Assembly (NCBI GenBank): GCA_024305405.1
Contig: JAKNDB010000085.1
Coordinates: forward strand, 1 to 64,000
Length of the DNA stretch: 64,000 nucleotides
Source: Dirofilaria immitis
Lineage: Eukaryota; Nematoda; Chromadorea; Rhabditida; Onchocercidae
Direction: 5' to 3'
Notes under the pieces: generated by a model
Seen by the model: the letters and a program-made list of their open reading frames with translations, nothing else
Told to the model about the DNA's origin: nothing
The model's database searches: none
In this document: positions 25,447 to 36,870 of the stretch, one piece after another
Numbering within the stretch: the first letter of the stretch is position 1
Layout of the letters: the number at the start of each line of letters is the position of its first letter
Position numbers and translations under genes: made by a program

Positions 25447-25467
25447 CTACAAAAAAATGGGCAAGAT

Positions 25468-25679
25468 TGTTAGCGAGAGGTCGGTTGGATCCTCACACGG
25501 ATGTCTTTTATTCTCTTTTTACTATCGAACTTATTTATCTACTTTTCCTTATCAAATAGACTTTTTATTCGCTACATCATAATTACGGTATTATATAACT
25601 TGTTAATCGAACTACTGAATAAATACTGCCGATTCTTTACAACAATTAACCAGCAAGACAAATTTTTCTTATAATTTTG
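25468..25679 (+). mobile_element. Candidate partial 5' LTR and primer-binding region of BEL element
   Basis: The segment opens with TGTTAGCGAGAGGTCGG, contains AATAAA at 25618-25623, and is followed at 25680 by TGGTGCTCGGGGTGAAG, placed like a tRNA primer site. Gag-like coding starts about 100 bases later. No matching 3' copy was found at the far end, so the LTR status is an inference from position and signals. Confidence 0.35.
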
Positions 25680-28600
25680 TGGTGCTCGGGGTGAAGTCCG
25701 AAGTTTGAATTTGTCGCCTCCAAATCAAGAGCAAAAAACGAATAATTGAATTAAAGCTACGATGCTTCGAAACACACATTGGATTACTTGGAATCGATTA
25801 ATACAAAGTGGTTGGATTATAACAATGGTACAGTCATTTCGCAGAAAAGGAAGGACGAAAAAGAGGAGCATGCCGAAATGGTTGACGATCAAAACGGTAT
25901 CACAAATTTGATAACTGAAGGTAAAGAAGCGGTTATCATATTAGACAGTATCAAAAGGATTTTGAATCAATAATTAAACAAAAAAATTCACGTTTAAAAA
26001 AATTTAAACAACAAGATGTTATAAAAACAACCTTTTTATCGACGATAAATTTGCCACAATTACCGCTGCCAGTATTCAGCAGAGATCTTAAATCTGGGGA
26101 AAATTTTGGAGCAAATTGCTGTACATTCTCAAGCAATTCTAAAATGTACGAAAATTAAATTATTTAGTCTCTTGTTTAAGAGGAAAAGCACTAAAAGCCG
26201 TAAGATGCTACGATATTGCACTGGAAAATTACCAAGTCATAAGGAAAGTCTTAGTGGAAAAATTCGGAGAGACTTTAATTATTAAGAATTATATTTATAG
26301 TGATAACATCAAAAGCATGATCGAGAATAGAAAGCAGTAATGGAAGCAATCGAGAGAATTTTTCGCCAACTAGAATCTATCGGGGAAAATTTTCAACACT
26401 CGTGCATTGAAATACCATTGAAAGCGGGCTGCCAGGATTGATCTTGGATAAAGTATACCAACAAAAGGAAGATAATACCTGGTTCGTTACAAAACTTCAA
26501 CAGTTTTTCGGAAGATTAATAAAACGAAATAACCAAGTTTACATTGATCAACCCTAGAAATCAACTCTCGAACATCAAGTTACAAAGTTCAAGTCCAGAT
26601 ATTTACAACAAACAAATATTTGCAACAACAAAAAAACTTCTGCATTGGCTACACTTGCTTTAGATAAGTTTAAAATTATCTCATATAGGTCAATAAAAGG
26701 ATTAGACAATAGAAAAGAAAGCCATGTTCGTTTTGTAACAAAGATCATTTTAAACTTTTTCAGAGTAAACTTGCTAGTCATCATATGCAACCAATCAGGG
26801 TAATGTAAGAGAAACTGGCAATATTAGCTAGGAGACAGTTTTCATCCAATGGATAGTGACTGTGAAACTTACCCTATCTTGAAGCAAAGATTAGAACAGC
26901 TTAATTGAGATCAAAGCTTATCGAAATCTCAAAAATGGACACGTAGAGATCAATTGTAAGAAATCAATGATATGTTTTTATTGCAAAAACCGCACAAAGC
27001 GCACCGTGTGATAAAAGGCATCAACAATACAAACAAGCTGGATGCACAACCACACAGGAAAAGGAAATCAAACCAGATTATTAGGTTGCTGTTGTCAATG
27101 CAATTGCTGAAAAGAGAGAGAAGTTTTAATTCTATGCAAAGCAATTACTGTGTTTAATGCAGCAAATTCAGAATGTTATGAAGAAATTCTAATAGTAGAA
27201 CTTCTTTTTAGAAACATTGAAACTTCTTATATATATATTAGAAATATTAGAACTTCTAATATTATTTGATATTGGTTTGTAGTTAAGTTTTGTATCCGAA
27301 GAATTAGCAAATCGTTTACAATTTGAAGAAATAGAATTAACCGAATTAAGCGTATCTACCTTCAGTACCAGATACCAAAGTATACTTGCTACATTGAGTA
27401 CACTCTTGGAATAACAAGAGACGACAATTTGCGAGGACGAGTGAACTTCAATCAATGGATATACCTACCATCTATGATGGATGAGAATAACCAATTTAAG
27501 ACCTAACTTTCTACCGGGGAACCAGATGTATTAATTGGATCCGACTGCTTTAAATTTATACAATTAGAGAAAATTCAACAGTTGAAATTAGGATTTATCC
27601 TGCTTCAAACAATTTTGGGACCCATGATTTGCGGAAGTGGATATATTGAAGAAATTAACAAATTACTCATAAGCCTAAATGTATTTCTAGCATACATCGT
27701 TCTTCAGATATAGATCAGTTTTGGAAGTTGGAAAGAAATACATGAGCAACCTGTAATTAGGATGACAAATGAGCGCTGGAACAATTAAAAAATATATCAA
27801 AATTCGAGTACGATGGCTATGGAAGGAATCTACAACTAAATTAAGTAGAAATTACAGAATGTGTTATGATCGAATTGTTCAAGAAACTTGACTGGACGAC
27901 TTCAGTTTCGTCAACAAGAACTCGAACAATATCATGAAACAATTCAAGATTAACTGTGTTCTGATATAATCGAAAAAGTAGAATCTCAGATAGACCAAAG
28001 CGGTATTACCACAATGTATTAACACCCAACAAAGATGCAACCAAATTAAGGATTGTATTAGCACATGTGAAGGGATCAAAAAGTTTAGATGACGTATATT
28101 ATAACGTGGACCAATAATTCTTCCAAATATTGTAGGTATATTACTTCGCTTCCGAATGATGAAGCAAGTAATCACGGCAAATATAGAAAAGGCATTCTTA
28201 CAAATACAACTACATCTTAAAGATAGAAATTGTACCAGATTTCTCTGGTTAAAGGATATAAATAAGGATGTCACTGAAGAAAATCTACGATATTATCGTT
28301 TTAAAGGAATTCCATTTGGAGTTATATCATCTCCTTTTTGTTATTAGCTACAGTCAATTACCATCTTGAAGCTAATGGTAGTGAAACGGCTATAAAGGTA
28401 AGAAGAAATCTTCATGTTGATAACTTTCTAATATCCGCAACTGTTTTTGAGGAAGCATCAATGAATATTAGGAAATTTCTTTCGAATGATTTCGGATTCA
28501 GTGATATTATCCCTGATCAAGATTGAGCAAACCTCAATGCAAAGAGGATTTTAGGTCTAATGTGATTTGGTTTCCTTCATCGGATATCATAAACGTAACT

Positions 28601-29410
28601 CTGAAATCCTGAATGAGCAATGAATTAACTAAAAGAACTATTCTTCAGTTTGTTACTTCACAGTATGATCCGCTAGAATTTCTGGTTCCGGTAATAATAG
28701 GATTCAAATCATTTCTTCAAAATTTATGGAAGAAAAGTAATACGTGGGAACAAATTATAAACCATGAAGATCAAAAGATTTGGGAATCTCTTACTAGCGA
28801 CAAGACGACATATGTAAAACAATACCTCGATTTGTAATCAATCTCATAAGTCATATGGACGTTCATATATTTACTGATGCTTCAAATATGGCGTACGCAA
28901 CAGCAGTATACACATTCAGAAAAGAAATGCATGGTAAGCAATCATTTCTAATTTATGCGAAATCTCATATTGCGCCGATTAAGGAAATAACCATACCGCG
29001 ATTATAATTGCTTACTATCCTCATTGAGTACGAGCAGGACAATTTTTACTAAACAATTAGGTTTAGAAAATGCCAAGGTAACACTATGGCTTGATTCCAA
29101 ATATTCTTTGCACTGGGTAAAGAATTATTCTAAATTACATCAAAAATTTGTCAAGAATCGAGAAGAAATTCGAAAGACGAACAATAGTTGGTAATCAAAA
29201 CCTGTGAATGTGGCCATAAGGAACTTTCTCCCAGAAATCTTAAAATTCATGATTCGTGGTAGCATAGAGCATCATGGTTAAGGGAGGAAGGAAGTGATGC
29301 TACAATAAAAATTTTGTGCAGAAGAATGTGATGATAACGAAGAGAAAGAGATAATCCAGTACACTGATGTAAATTTGATTACTCAAACAGTCAAGAATCA
29401 TCGATTTTCA
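25680..29410 (+). pseudogene. Decayed BEL/Pao LTR retrotransposon (gag-pol, no integrase core)
   Basis: BEL/Pao elements encode one Gag-Pol polyprotein for reverse transcription and integration. Pieces appear in the normal order in all three frames, broken by many stops and shifts: Gag N-terminus (25779-25973), Gag core (about 26040-26120, 26185-26275, 26420-26530; PGLILDKVYQQKED), zinc-knuckle-like Cys pairs near 26725 and 26970, retropepsin region near 27270-27370 (the DTGS site reads DIGL then stop), linker near 27510-27650 (PDVLIGSDCF, LGPMICGSG), reverse transcriptase 28156-28526 ([26 protein letters not shown]; the YVDD box reads HVDN near 28416), RNase H near 28857-29190 (FTDAS), and the pre-integrase region to about 29410. 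The integrase catalytic core and 3' LTR are not seen. It is a dead, 3'-truncated copy and is not mobile. Confidence 0.9.
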
Positions 29411-29833
29411 TTCATAGACCGAAGCAGTTTCAGTAAATGTAAAAACTAGTGATCAGTAAAGAGCTAAAGAATCTTCCTGAAAAAGTAATGACTGAAGATT
29501 TTTTTATCCAGAAGGTCATTGATTTTGATTCGGACGAAGAATGTACTTTAGAATTATGAAAACTCGACAGTTACGTTTGAAACTAAATTAATTATATGTA
29601 AATGATAAATTTCTGCGCTGAAACTCGTTAAACGGTCATTTAAAATTCTTCATGTTTTTGTTGTATGAGAAGCTCTGCTATTCGATTATGCCTCGGGAAA
29701 TAAATCAGATGTTCGCTATTCTCATCTAGTTCTAAGTTTCCAAATTAACCTTTTGTTCTCCATAGTCTCTCTTCTTCAGCCAAACTTCCAACTTTGCTTG
29801 TCAAATTTCGATTTTTCATTGTGAACAATTTTA

Positions 29834-30043
29834 CTATTCTTCTTTAAACAAAACTGCTTTATCTATCATATTAATCGCATTATGTTCACTAAGAATATGA
29901 TAAAATGAAATTCTTGTCTTTTTTATCTTCTTCGGCTCAATTCTATACAAATGTTGAAAATAATCGAGAATGATTTTGTATCCAATAATGCACATTATGA
30001 ATATGATTGAATATTTGTGAATACGATTAAATATTCTGTACAT
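29834..30043 (-). CDS. Small hypothetical open frame below the second heat-shock promoter
   Basis: A 69-codon frame starts about 40 bases downstream of the minus-strand TATA sequence of promoter copy B. The N-terminal third is hydrophobic (YSIIFIMCIIGYKIILDYF), followed by a basic stretch (RIEPKKIKKTR). I recognise no family. The short leader and frame length could be chance. It is listed because its position under a heat-shock element and TATA is unusual. Confidence 0.2.
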   Translation of the reverse strand: MYRIFNRIHKYSIIFIMCIIGYKIILDYFQHLYRIEPKKIKKTRISFYHILSEHNAINMIDKAVLFKEE

Positions 30044-30082
30044 TTCCGAGATCCAGTTGTTTAACTAGAAACTGAGCTCGCC

Positions 30083-30088
30083 TATATA
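30083..30088 (-). promoter_or_regulatory. TATA box (copy B)
   Basis: The minus strand reads GCTATATAGG, aligned with the TATATAA of copy A. Confidence 0.45.
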
Positions 30089-30185
30089 GCTTTCCGATAG
30101 AATTTTCCGGTAATCTCTAGCAAAAACGAACGTCTATCGCATATTGATTAATCTGTTATGCACTTTTGCAATGGCATGGGAGGTC

Positions 30186-30205
30186 GTTCTGGAACATTCT
30201 GGCAC
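30186..30205 (-). promoter_or_regulatory. Heat-shock element (copy B)
   Basis: The minus strand reads GCCAGAATGTTCCAGAAC. This has three alternating units in perfect 5-base register (AGAA, TTC, GAA), a better HSF site than copy A. Confidence 0.6.
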
Positions 30206-31430
30206 ATTTTTTTGTCTTATTTTTGTGAGAGATCAGTGTGAACACTTCAAATTCTTGATGTAAATAGAGGGATTATTAAGCGATGATGGGGTCACGTTGT
30301 TCACTGAACGTTTGGAAAAGGTCATTTTAGTTAGTGAACAATTGATAATAGGGTCACGTAACATATAAGCAAAAAATAAGGAAAAAAATATGTTCCACGT
30401 AAACATTAATGAACATATAAATATTTCCTGAGAATTTTTAATTTTTGCAAATATTTGTGTAAATATTACTATTGATTATAAGCATAGATAGTAATTAATT
30501 AATTAATTAGCAGTAGGAAATTGGAAATGAATTAAATTTAATTGAATTAAAATATTTTAAAGTTTGTGATAAACAATAATAGAAATTGGCCATTCTCAAT
30601 TTATAATTAATAGTATATATAATTAATAATTAATAGTATACCTATACTTGCCGGTAAATTCATTTTACACTTTTTGAGATATCTCAGTCCAATAATTATG
30701 TAATTCATCGAGTTTCAAATTACAAGCAAAATAAAATCGCTGACGTTTTTCTCGAGAAATTTTGGATCGGGAAAATTTTACTCTGTCAGATCTTTCGTTG
30801 GATATTGTTGAATTTGAAATGGTAAGTTTTACGAATATAATGAGAGATATTTGAATACTCTTAAAATCAGAAAAGTCACAAGTTTTTTGTATTCTGTGCT
30901 CTTCCATCGATCGCTTTATAATAGAAAAAGTTCCAAATCAAATAATTTCTATATGAACGTTTTATTGACATATTTTGCTTTGTTCAATTCTAATTGATAT
31001 TTTTATTTCGAATTTTAGTTTCTTGTCGAATATTATTTCGGGTAATTTTTATATACTTAAATTCATTGCATTCTCGTTTGTTTGTTGTTGATTGAATGGT
31101 TAAAATTTACGCATTATACTGAAGTAAATTTCTCGTTTTCAGTTTTCCGCATTAATTTAAAAATGTCGATGGAATTTCTGTGCTTCCTATTGAAATGGGT
31201 CGCTTCACTTCCGATTAATTGATGAATAATTCAATTGATTTAGATCTTTAAGTAATTTATATTCAGAGTAACATAACGTAATCTCTATGCGTATTTATCT
31301 ATATTAAACTAATAGCAATTATTTAATGGCACTGTGACATGATCGATGAATCACATTTTTTTACTTCCACTTTTTATAATTACAAGCAGTAATATTCCAT
31401 CATATATTTATTGATGCGGATATCATCACT

Positions 31431-32071
31431 ATATTGATTAGATCTTATCGCTGAATTCTGATACTTATTAAATTTTTAATGATTGAAATTCATAGCTATT
31501 ATGTTTTTCGTAATTTGATGGATGCATTTTTTCTTTTCTATTTCTCATCAATTTTTTCTCGAATGAGCTAAAGTAGCCTAAATATTTTACTTTCAACAAC
31601 ATTATTTCGTGAAAAAATACAGGTCAGTGGAAAAGTAAGCTGGAATCAAAAGATAGACAAGAAATCATGTCTTTCCGTTATTTTTTAACCATAGTCTAAT
31701 TTTCATATAACGTATTGAACGGCCGATAATAAAAATAAATCTTGCAGTGATTTTCTAATTTGTAGTTAGAATATTTTAATTCTTCCCAGCACTTCTTAAT
31801 AGTATAGAATAAAAAATTATAATTGTCTTTCAACTCAGTTTTTCTATTCCTTTTCTATTCTTTCAAGGCAGTTCAAAGAATAAACAGAACGACAATCGTC
31901 TTGTTGGCTATTTTTAGATTCTTGAGAAATAAGCAAAGTTTGACAATCAAGTTTATTTGCTTCTGTTTATATGATCATTAATCATCTATTGATGAATTGA
32001 AGTTGGAAATAATTTTTAAAGATTTGTTTGCTATAAGAATACTTTAAAAAATAATCGTTTTATCGTAGAAT
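31431..32071. other. AT-rich interval 3' of the ground-like gene
   Basis: No coding piece or RNA gene was recognised. The last few hundred bases before 32071 should contain the 3' UTR of the minus-strand ground-like gene, though no AATAAA is evident close to its stop. Confidence 0.35.
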
Positions 32072-33747
32072 TTATGAAGACCTGAAAACATAACAAGAAA
32101 CATTATTGTGCTGGACAAAGCAAGAGTCTTCGCTATGAGCGGTATAAGCCAAGTCACCAGTGGCACAAATAATACTATATGGAGTGGACGGATATTTCGT
32201 TACGATTGCTTTCTGGATCATTTCTTTGGCTAACCAAATATCATTCACCAAATTCTGTAATATTCGTGTAAGATAGACCAAATATTTGAAATGATAATGC
32301 TTGGCTCATAAAGATACATCAAATAAGGATTCTGTTATCAACTTCTGCAGAAAATTCAGCAAGAAGAAATCGCAAAGAAGTTGAGTTATAACCATGTCAG
32401 TAAATATTAGCTTGAGTTCATCTTTCAGAATGATGAACTCTCAAAATATCCATTATGAATGCAGAATATTATGGATTTTCTATTCGAAGATAATTTTTTT
32501 ATATCGATTTTTTCCGTCTTTATAAATTAATTTAAAATTGCAAGCAAATATGACTTTCAACCTAGCTAATTCATTGTACAATCAATAAGTAAGCAAAAAT
32601 GCTAGTTATTAACCGATTCCATCTGAGATATCAACGAATTCAGCTAAAGGCCTCTGAATATGGTATTTATATTCTGCTGAGATGTATTTTATAAGATGAA
32701 CTTTTTATTTAAAAAAAAAAATTAAGTTCTATCGCGAAAAATTTAATTAATCGAGAATTTAATAAATAAATAATCATCTATGTTAAATATTATCGTTAAT
32801 TGTTGAATTATAAATGAAAATACCTGTTTAATAGTATTTAGTAGAGTGGCATTTTTGCAAGTGGAATTGTCATTTAAACGTTGTGCATCTCTTGCAAAGG
32901 CACGAGCGCTCAATTCACGTCGTTTTCGAGATCGAAATCTGCATGGACCGCTGTTGCAACAACAAGATGGCTAAAAAAATCCTGTAAATTTGAACTTTCT
33001 ACAATTTTTCCCGTAACATTATATACCTTGCTTATTTTTTGCAAAGATGAGAAGGCTAATCTTTCAAGAAATTTCATTGGAAGATATTACCGCTGGGCAC
33101 ATTTGACTATTATTTACAAATACTTAATGCAAAGAATAATTTTAAATAAATAGGAAAATATTAAAATTTACCGGACATGGACATGGTAGTGGCGGAATTG
33201 CAGGTGGAGGTGGAAGTGGAGGTGGAGGTGGAGGTAGTAGAGGTAGCGCAGGACATGGCGGACACAATGGTTGTTGACATGGACAAGGTAGCGGCTAAAG
33301 AAAATTTCATAAATTAGATCTTTTTCCAAATTATAATTTATTTTTATCCATCGTATCATTTCTGCGTTCTTGGTTTCAGAAATGGTAGGTGCTAATGTTT
33401 TGAGAGACATTAGCGCCAAGCACATTTGAGCATTTTTGTAAATCAGTTGAGCTAAATGTTATGTAGAGATTAATTTTAAGCAAATGAAAAATATTCGAAT
33501 TTACCGGAGGACAAGGACAGGGTAATGGCTGAAGTGGAGGTAGCAAAGGTAGATTTGACATAGGAGAACATGGACAAGGACAGGAACAAGGCTGTTGTGG
33601 TGGTGGTGGTGGTGGTGGCGGTGGTGGTAGTGGCGGTGGCAGTAATGGATGACACGGAGTCGGTCCACAATTATACGCTGATGTAGCTGATACTAGCACT
33701 GCGATGTAAAAGATTAGCCAAGTTGTAACAGGTGATAATCGTCCCAT
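32072..33747 (-). CDS. Secreted proline-rich ground-like domain protein
   Basis: The ground-like domain (Pfam 'Ground-like', nematode hedgehog-related GRD/GRL families) is found in secreted, mostly epidermal proteins thought to act in cuticle or matrix. Four exons, all in phase 0: 33747-33505, 33294-33172, 32970-32824, 32254-32072; 231 residues. Residues 1-24 form a signal peptide (TTWLIFYIAVLVSATSA). Residues 25-122 are Pro/Cys-rich, with two polyproline runs flanked by PCPCP motifs. A basic site RFRSRKRR (about 133-140) suits furin-type cleavage. The ground-like domain starts at about residue 159 (STCKNATLLNTI) and runs to the end, with SIICATGDLAYTAH and the terminal CYVF. The start is supported by an acceptor (TTGTAG) 8 bases upstream of the ATG. 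The frame is intact. A second ground-like gene follows 3 kb upstream on the same strand. Confidence 0.9.
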
Positions 33748-36598
33748 TTTAAAATCTACAACATTATAAATAAACAATAGCCAAAACCCGAATTCAATTA
33801 ACTTCGTTCACGTTAAATAATCTTTGCATATAACAGCCTCACGTCACGTACTTTTTTATTTTATTTGACGAACAATTCAATATGTAAATATTCTGATATT
33901 TAAGTGATAATACTACAATGTCATTACTAGTAACTAATATAAGATCAACAAATTTTGAAATTTGGTTACTGTAAATAATACCATAAAAGATATCTATAAT
34001 ATCCATATGAAAAATATTATGTTTTGCATATTGGATATATTTGAAAAACTTGTCGAAAATTTCTGCCTAAATTTCTTATCTCTATTTTATCGACCTGTAT
34101 ATTAAATATATAGAATGTAAAAACATTTCAAAAGAATTTTTAAAAATAATTTAATGCAAATGAATTAATTTTCGAGAATAGAGAAAAGGTAAATTTGTCG
34201 AAGGCTCCAACTATCTTTTGCTAACTACAACTTCATAGATGTGATCATTCAAAAGTAACCTCCTTTTAAATCATCCTCAATAACGGTTCTCGCTTTGATT
34301 TTTGATCAGAGCAACAATAATGGTTGATAAGAAAAAAAAAAGGAACCGTCTTGCTGTCAACTTGTTTAAAATTATATATGTGAGTAAGGGGTATGCGTAT
34401 ATTCATTAGATTTTATAAAATTAAACCATTCTGACACAAAGAAAAGATTTTTCTTTTTCTCAAGGTTATCTACGACGTTAACATTGCGTTGATTATAAAT
34501 CATTGATAAATGTGTGAAATCTTTTATTTAATGGAAGAAGCAAAGCAAAATAAGAGCAGGTAAAGTATCATCATCCTGTTTGCAATCATAAAACTTGAAA
34601 TTTCCAGGAATTTTGGAATTGCTTTCAATTATTGTATTTCGAAATTGCATCAATGATTGAATGAGACGATGCAATTGAAATATATTGGTAAATGTATGAT
34701 GATGAAAAGTATTTTTGATTCAATTTTAATTTAAATTAATTTTTAATTCCTCTTTAACTTTATTTTTAACTCAATTTCATCGAATCTAACTAATAGCATA
34801 ATTTTTGTCATTATTTTTATTACATTCTATTGCAGCATTCCTTATTGATAATCAAATTTAAATTCAAATCTTCGAAATTTGAAAAATCAAATTCAAATTT
34901 AATTCAAACTTAGGTAAATTCTTTGAAAATTTGGATGTGATTAAATAACATTTTTCTTAACAAAAATTCAGCAAACCATTTCACCTTCATTCTACTCATC
35001 TTTTGTTACATTATTAGTAATTTGAATTATCTCATATTAAGCATATATGAAACTACATACAGGTTTGGATAACCACCTAATATTACTATTATTACTCCGG
35101 AGTTTAAAGTTCGATAAAAATCTATTTTCGTAAATAAGCAACTTCTCACTTCGCATTCAATGAACAAATTAAACAGTAAATTTGAAAATAACAATTTCTA
35201 TTTAAAAAAAAACAAAAAAACTTGAAATAACTATAATAACGGGAAAAGATAAATGATAGGATTTTGATTGTGGCAAAATTTGATCTCTTCTTATAAATAA
35301 ATATATAATAGTTATAAAAATATTAGCAATGAAAAATAAACAAATTATAAAGTTAGGAAGAATTATATTTATTTATTTATTCATTTACTAATCTGCAACT
35401 TTAATAACAAAACATATTTGTTGAGTATGAATTAAAAATTAAAGATTTAGAACTATTTATCGCCTAAAGGCATCCTGTTTCCCGTCAGCTATATCAATGA
35501 TTTGTTTTCGTAGTTCGTTATCATCACCATTATTATTATTATTATTATTATTGTTATTATTATCATTTTATTATCATTCTTTGCTTTTCTACCAATGATT
35601 TATTTCCTTGTTTCGTTATCATTAGCACTGTTATTATCATTTGTTATCATCAGTTTATTATTATATTTTGTTTTCCTACTACTAAGATTTGTTTTCTTGT
35701 TTTGTCACCATTATTGCTATTATTTGTTATTTCATTATTATCATCATATTGTCATCTTTTGCTTCATTTCTAAAAGTAAGTAAAACTTGTTTATTAAATT
35801 TATGCCCAATCATATGAAGTGAAATATATACATATATATGCATGATGTATGATGATGATGATGATGACAAAAGATCGAGGAAAATTAAACATTCTTTAAA
35901 ATAGTTTTCTTTTGCGAAATGAATGAAAGATGAAAGAAAGTGATTCGTTGAAAGATGATCCAAATCAAATATAATAAAAGATTTTTTCTCTCTTTCTTTT
36001 TTTTTTTTGATAACTTCGTTCTAATTAATTTATATTATATTATGCTGCATAATTTAATCATATCAAATTAAATATAATTTGATATGTTATACTATATTGT
36101 TCTATATTGATATTATGGAATGAATAATGAATAAAATTAAAATTTTTTTTTTTTATTAATACTATAATAATTAATATATTATTAAAAATTTTTCAATAAT
36201 ATACAACGAATATAATTAACAAATCAGCCTATTATTATTTATGCTAAATAATTATTAAAAATAAATTTTAAAAAAAAATATTTAATATAATTTTTATAAA
36301 TTATATTAAAAATAGTAAACAAAAAAAAGCAAATATAATTGAATTAGAATAGAACGAAAATTATTTAATATAATATATTATCTATTTGATATGAATTAAT
36401 TATTAGAATGGACGAAAATTGTTGAGTTAATCAATTTAGCTGCAAATTAAATTGATACAATCAAATATGATAAGAAAATAAGGAATTTATATTTGAATGA
36501 TTGAAATTGATAAATTAAAATTATCATTGACAGATGAAAATTCTCATTGATTCTAATGAAATTCGTTTCATACAAAATAATTTCACTTATTAATACAT
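33748..36598. other. Intergenic DNA between the two ground-like genes
   Basis: No gene was recognised. It contains a TTA/TTG-type trinucleotide tract near 35525-35570 and a (GAT)n tract near 35847-35867. The plus-strand open frame at 35595-35783 is a low-complexity product of TTATTATC repeats. Confidence 0.45.
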
Positions 36599-36728
36599 GT
36601 TAGCAATAAAATGATAAAAAGATTAATCGATCTTTTATATATATATTTCGATTTGCATTTTAATGTTAGCAATAAAATGATAAAAAGATTAATCGATCTT
36701 TTATATATATATTTCGATTTGCATTTTA
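36599..36728. repeat. Tandem duplication of about 65 bp
   Basis: The segment beginning gttagcaataaaatgataaa is present twice in immediate succession with no visible difference. It lies about 140 bases beyond the stop of the second ground-like gene. Confidence 0.9.
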
Positions 36729-36870
36729 ATTATTCGAATTTTTACACTGTAAATTTTGTTCGAATTAATCAGAAAAAAAGCTAATTGAAAGCTCAAAACT
36801 AAAGCGCAGTAGTACTGAAAGAGATCTAAAAGCATAGTATACGGTACCATTGTTGAATAATTTACAGTAG

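Larger units (their letters stand above)
30072..31430. repeat. Direct repeat copy B (heat-shock promoter repeat)
   Basis: Same orientation and order as 23050-24090, from the TATA region to 'ataattacaagcagtaatattccatca', with an extra block at about 31030-31360. Both copies keep a matching minus-strand frame that begins MEEHRIQKTCDFSDFK (23608-23832 and 30665-30907). The frames diverge at their C-termini and look non-coding. Confidence 0.85.

Noticed and set aside
23050..31430. Reading the repeat pair as LTRs of the BEL element
   Set aside because: Gag starts 1.6 kb after copy A with a gene remnant in between. A separate LTR-like segment with primer-site-like sequence lies next to gag, and the repeats begin with a minus-strand TATA and heat-shock element. 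Kept only as an alternative.
33168..33425. His/Leu-rich minus-strand frame over the second ground-like exon
   Set aside because: Out-of-frame reading of the polyproline exon 33294-33172.
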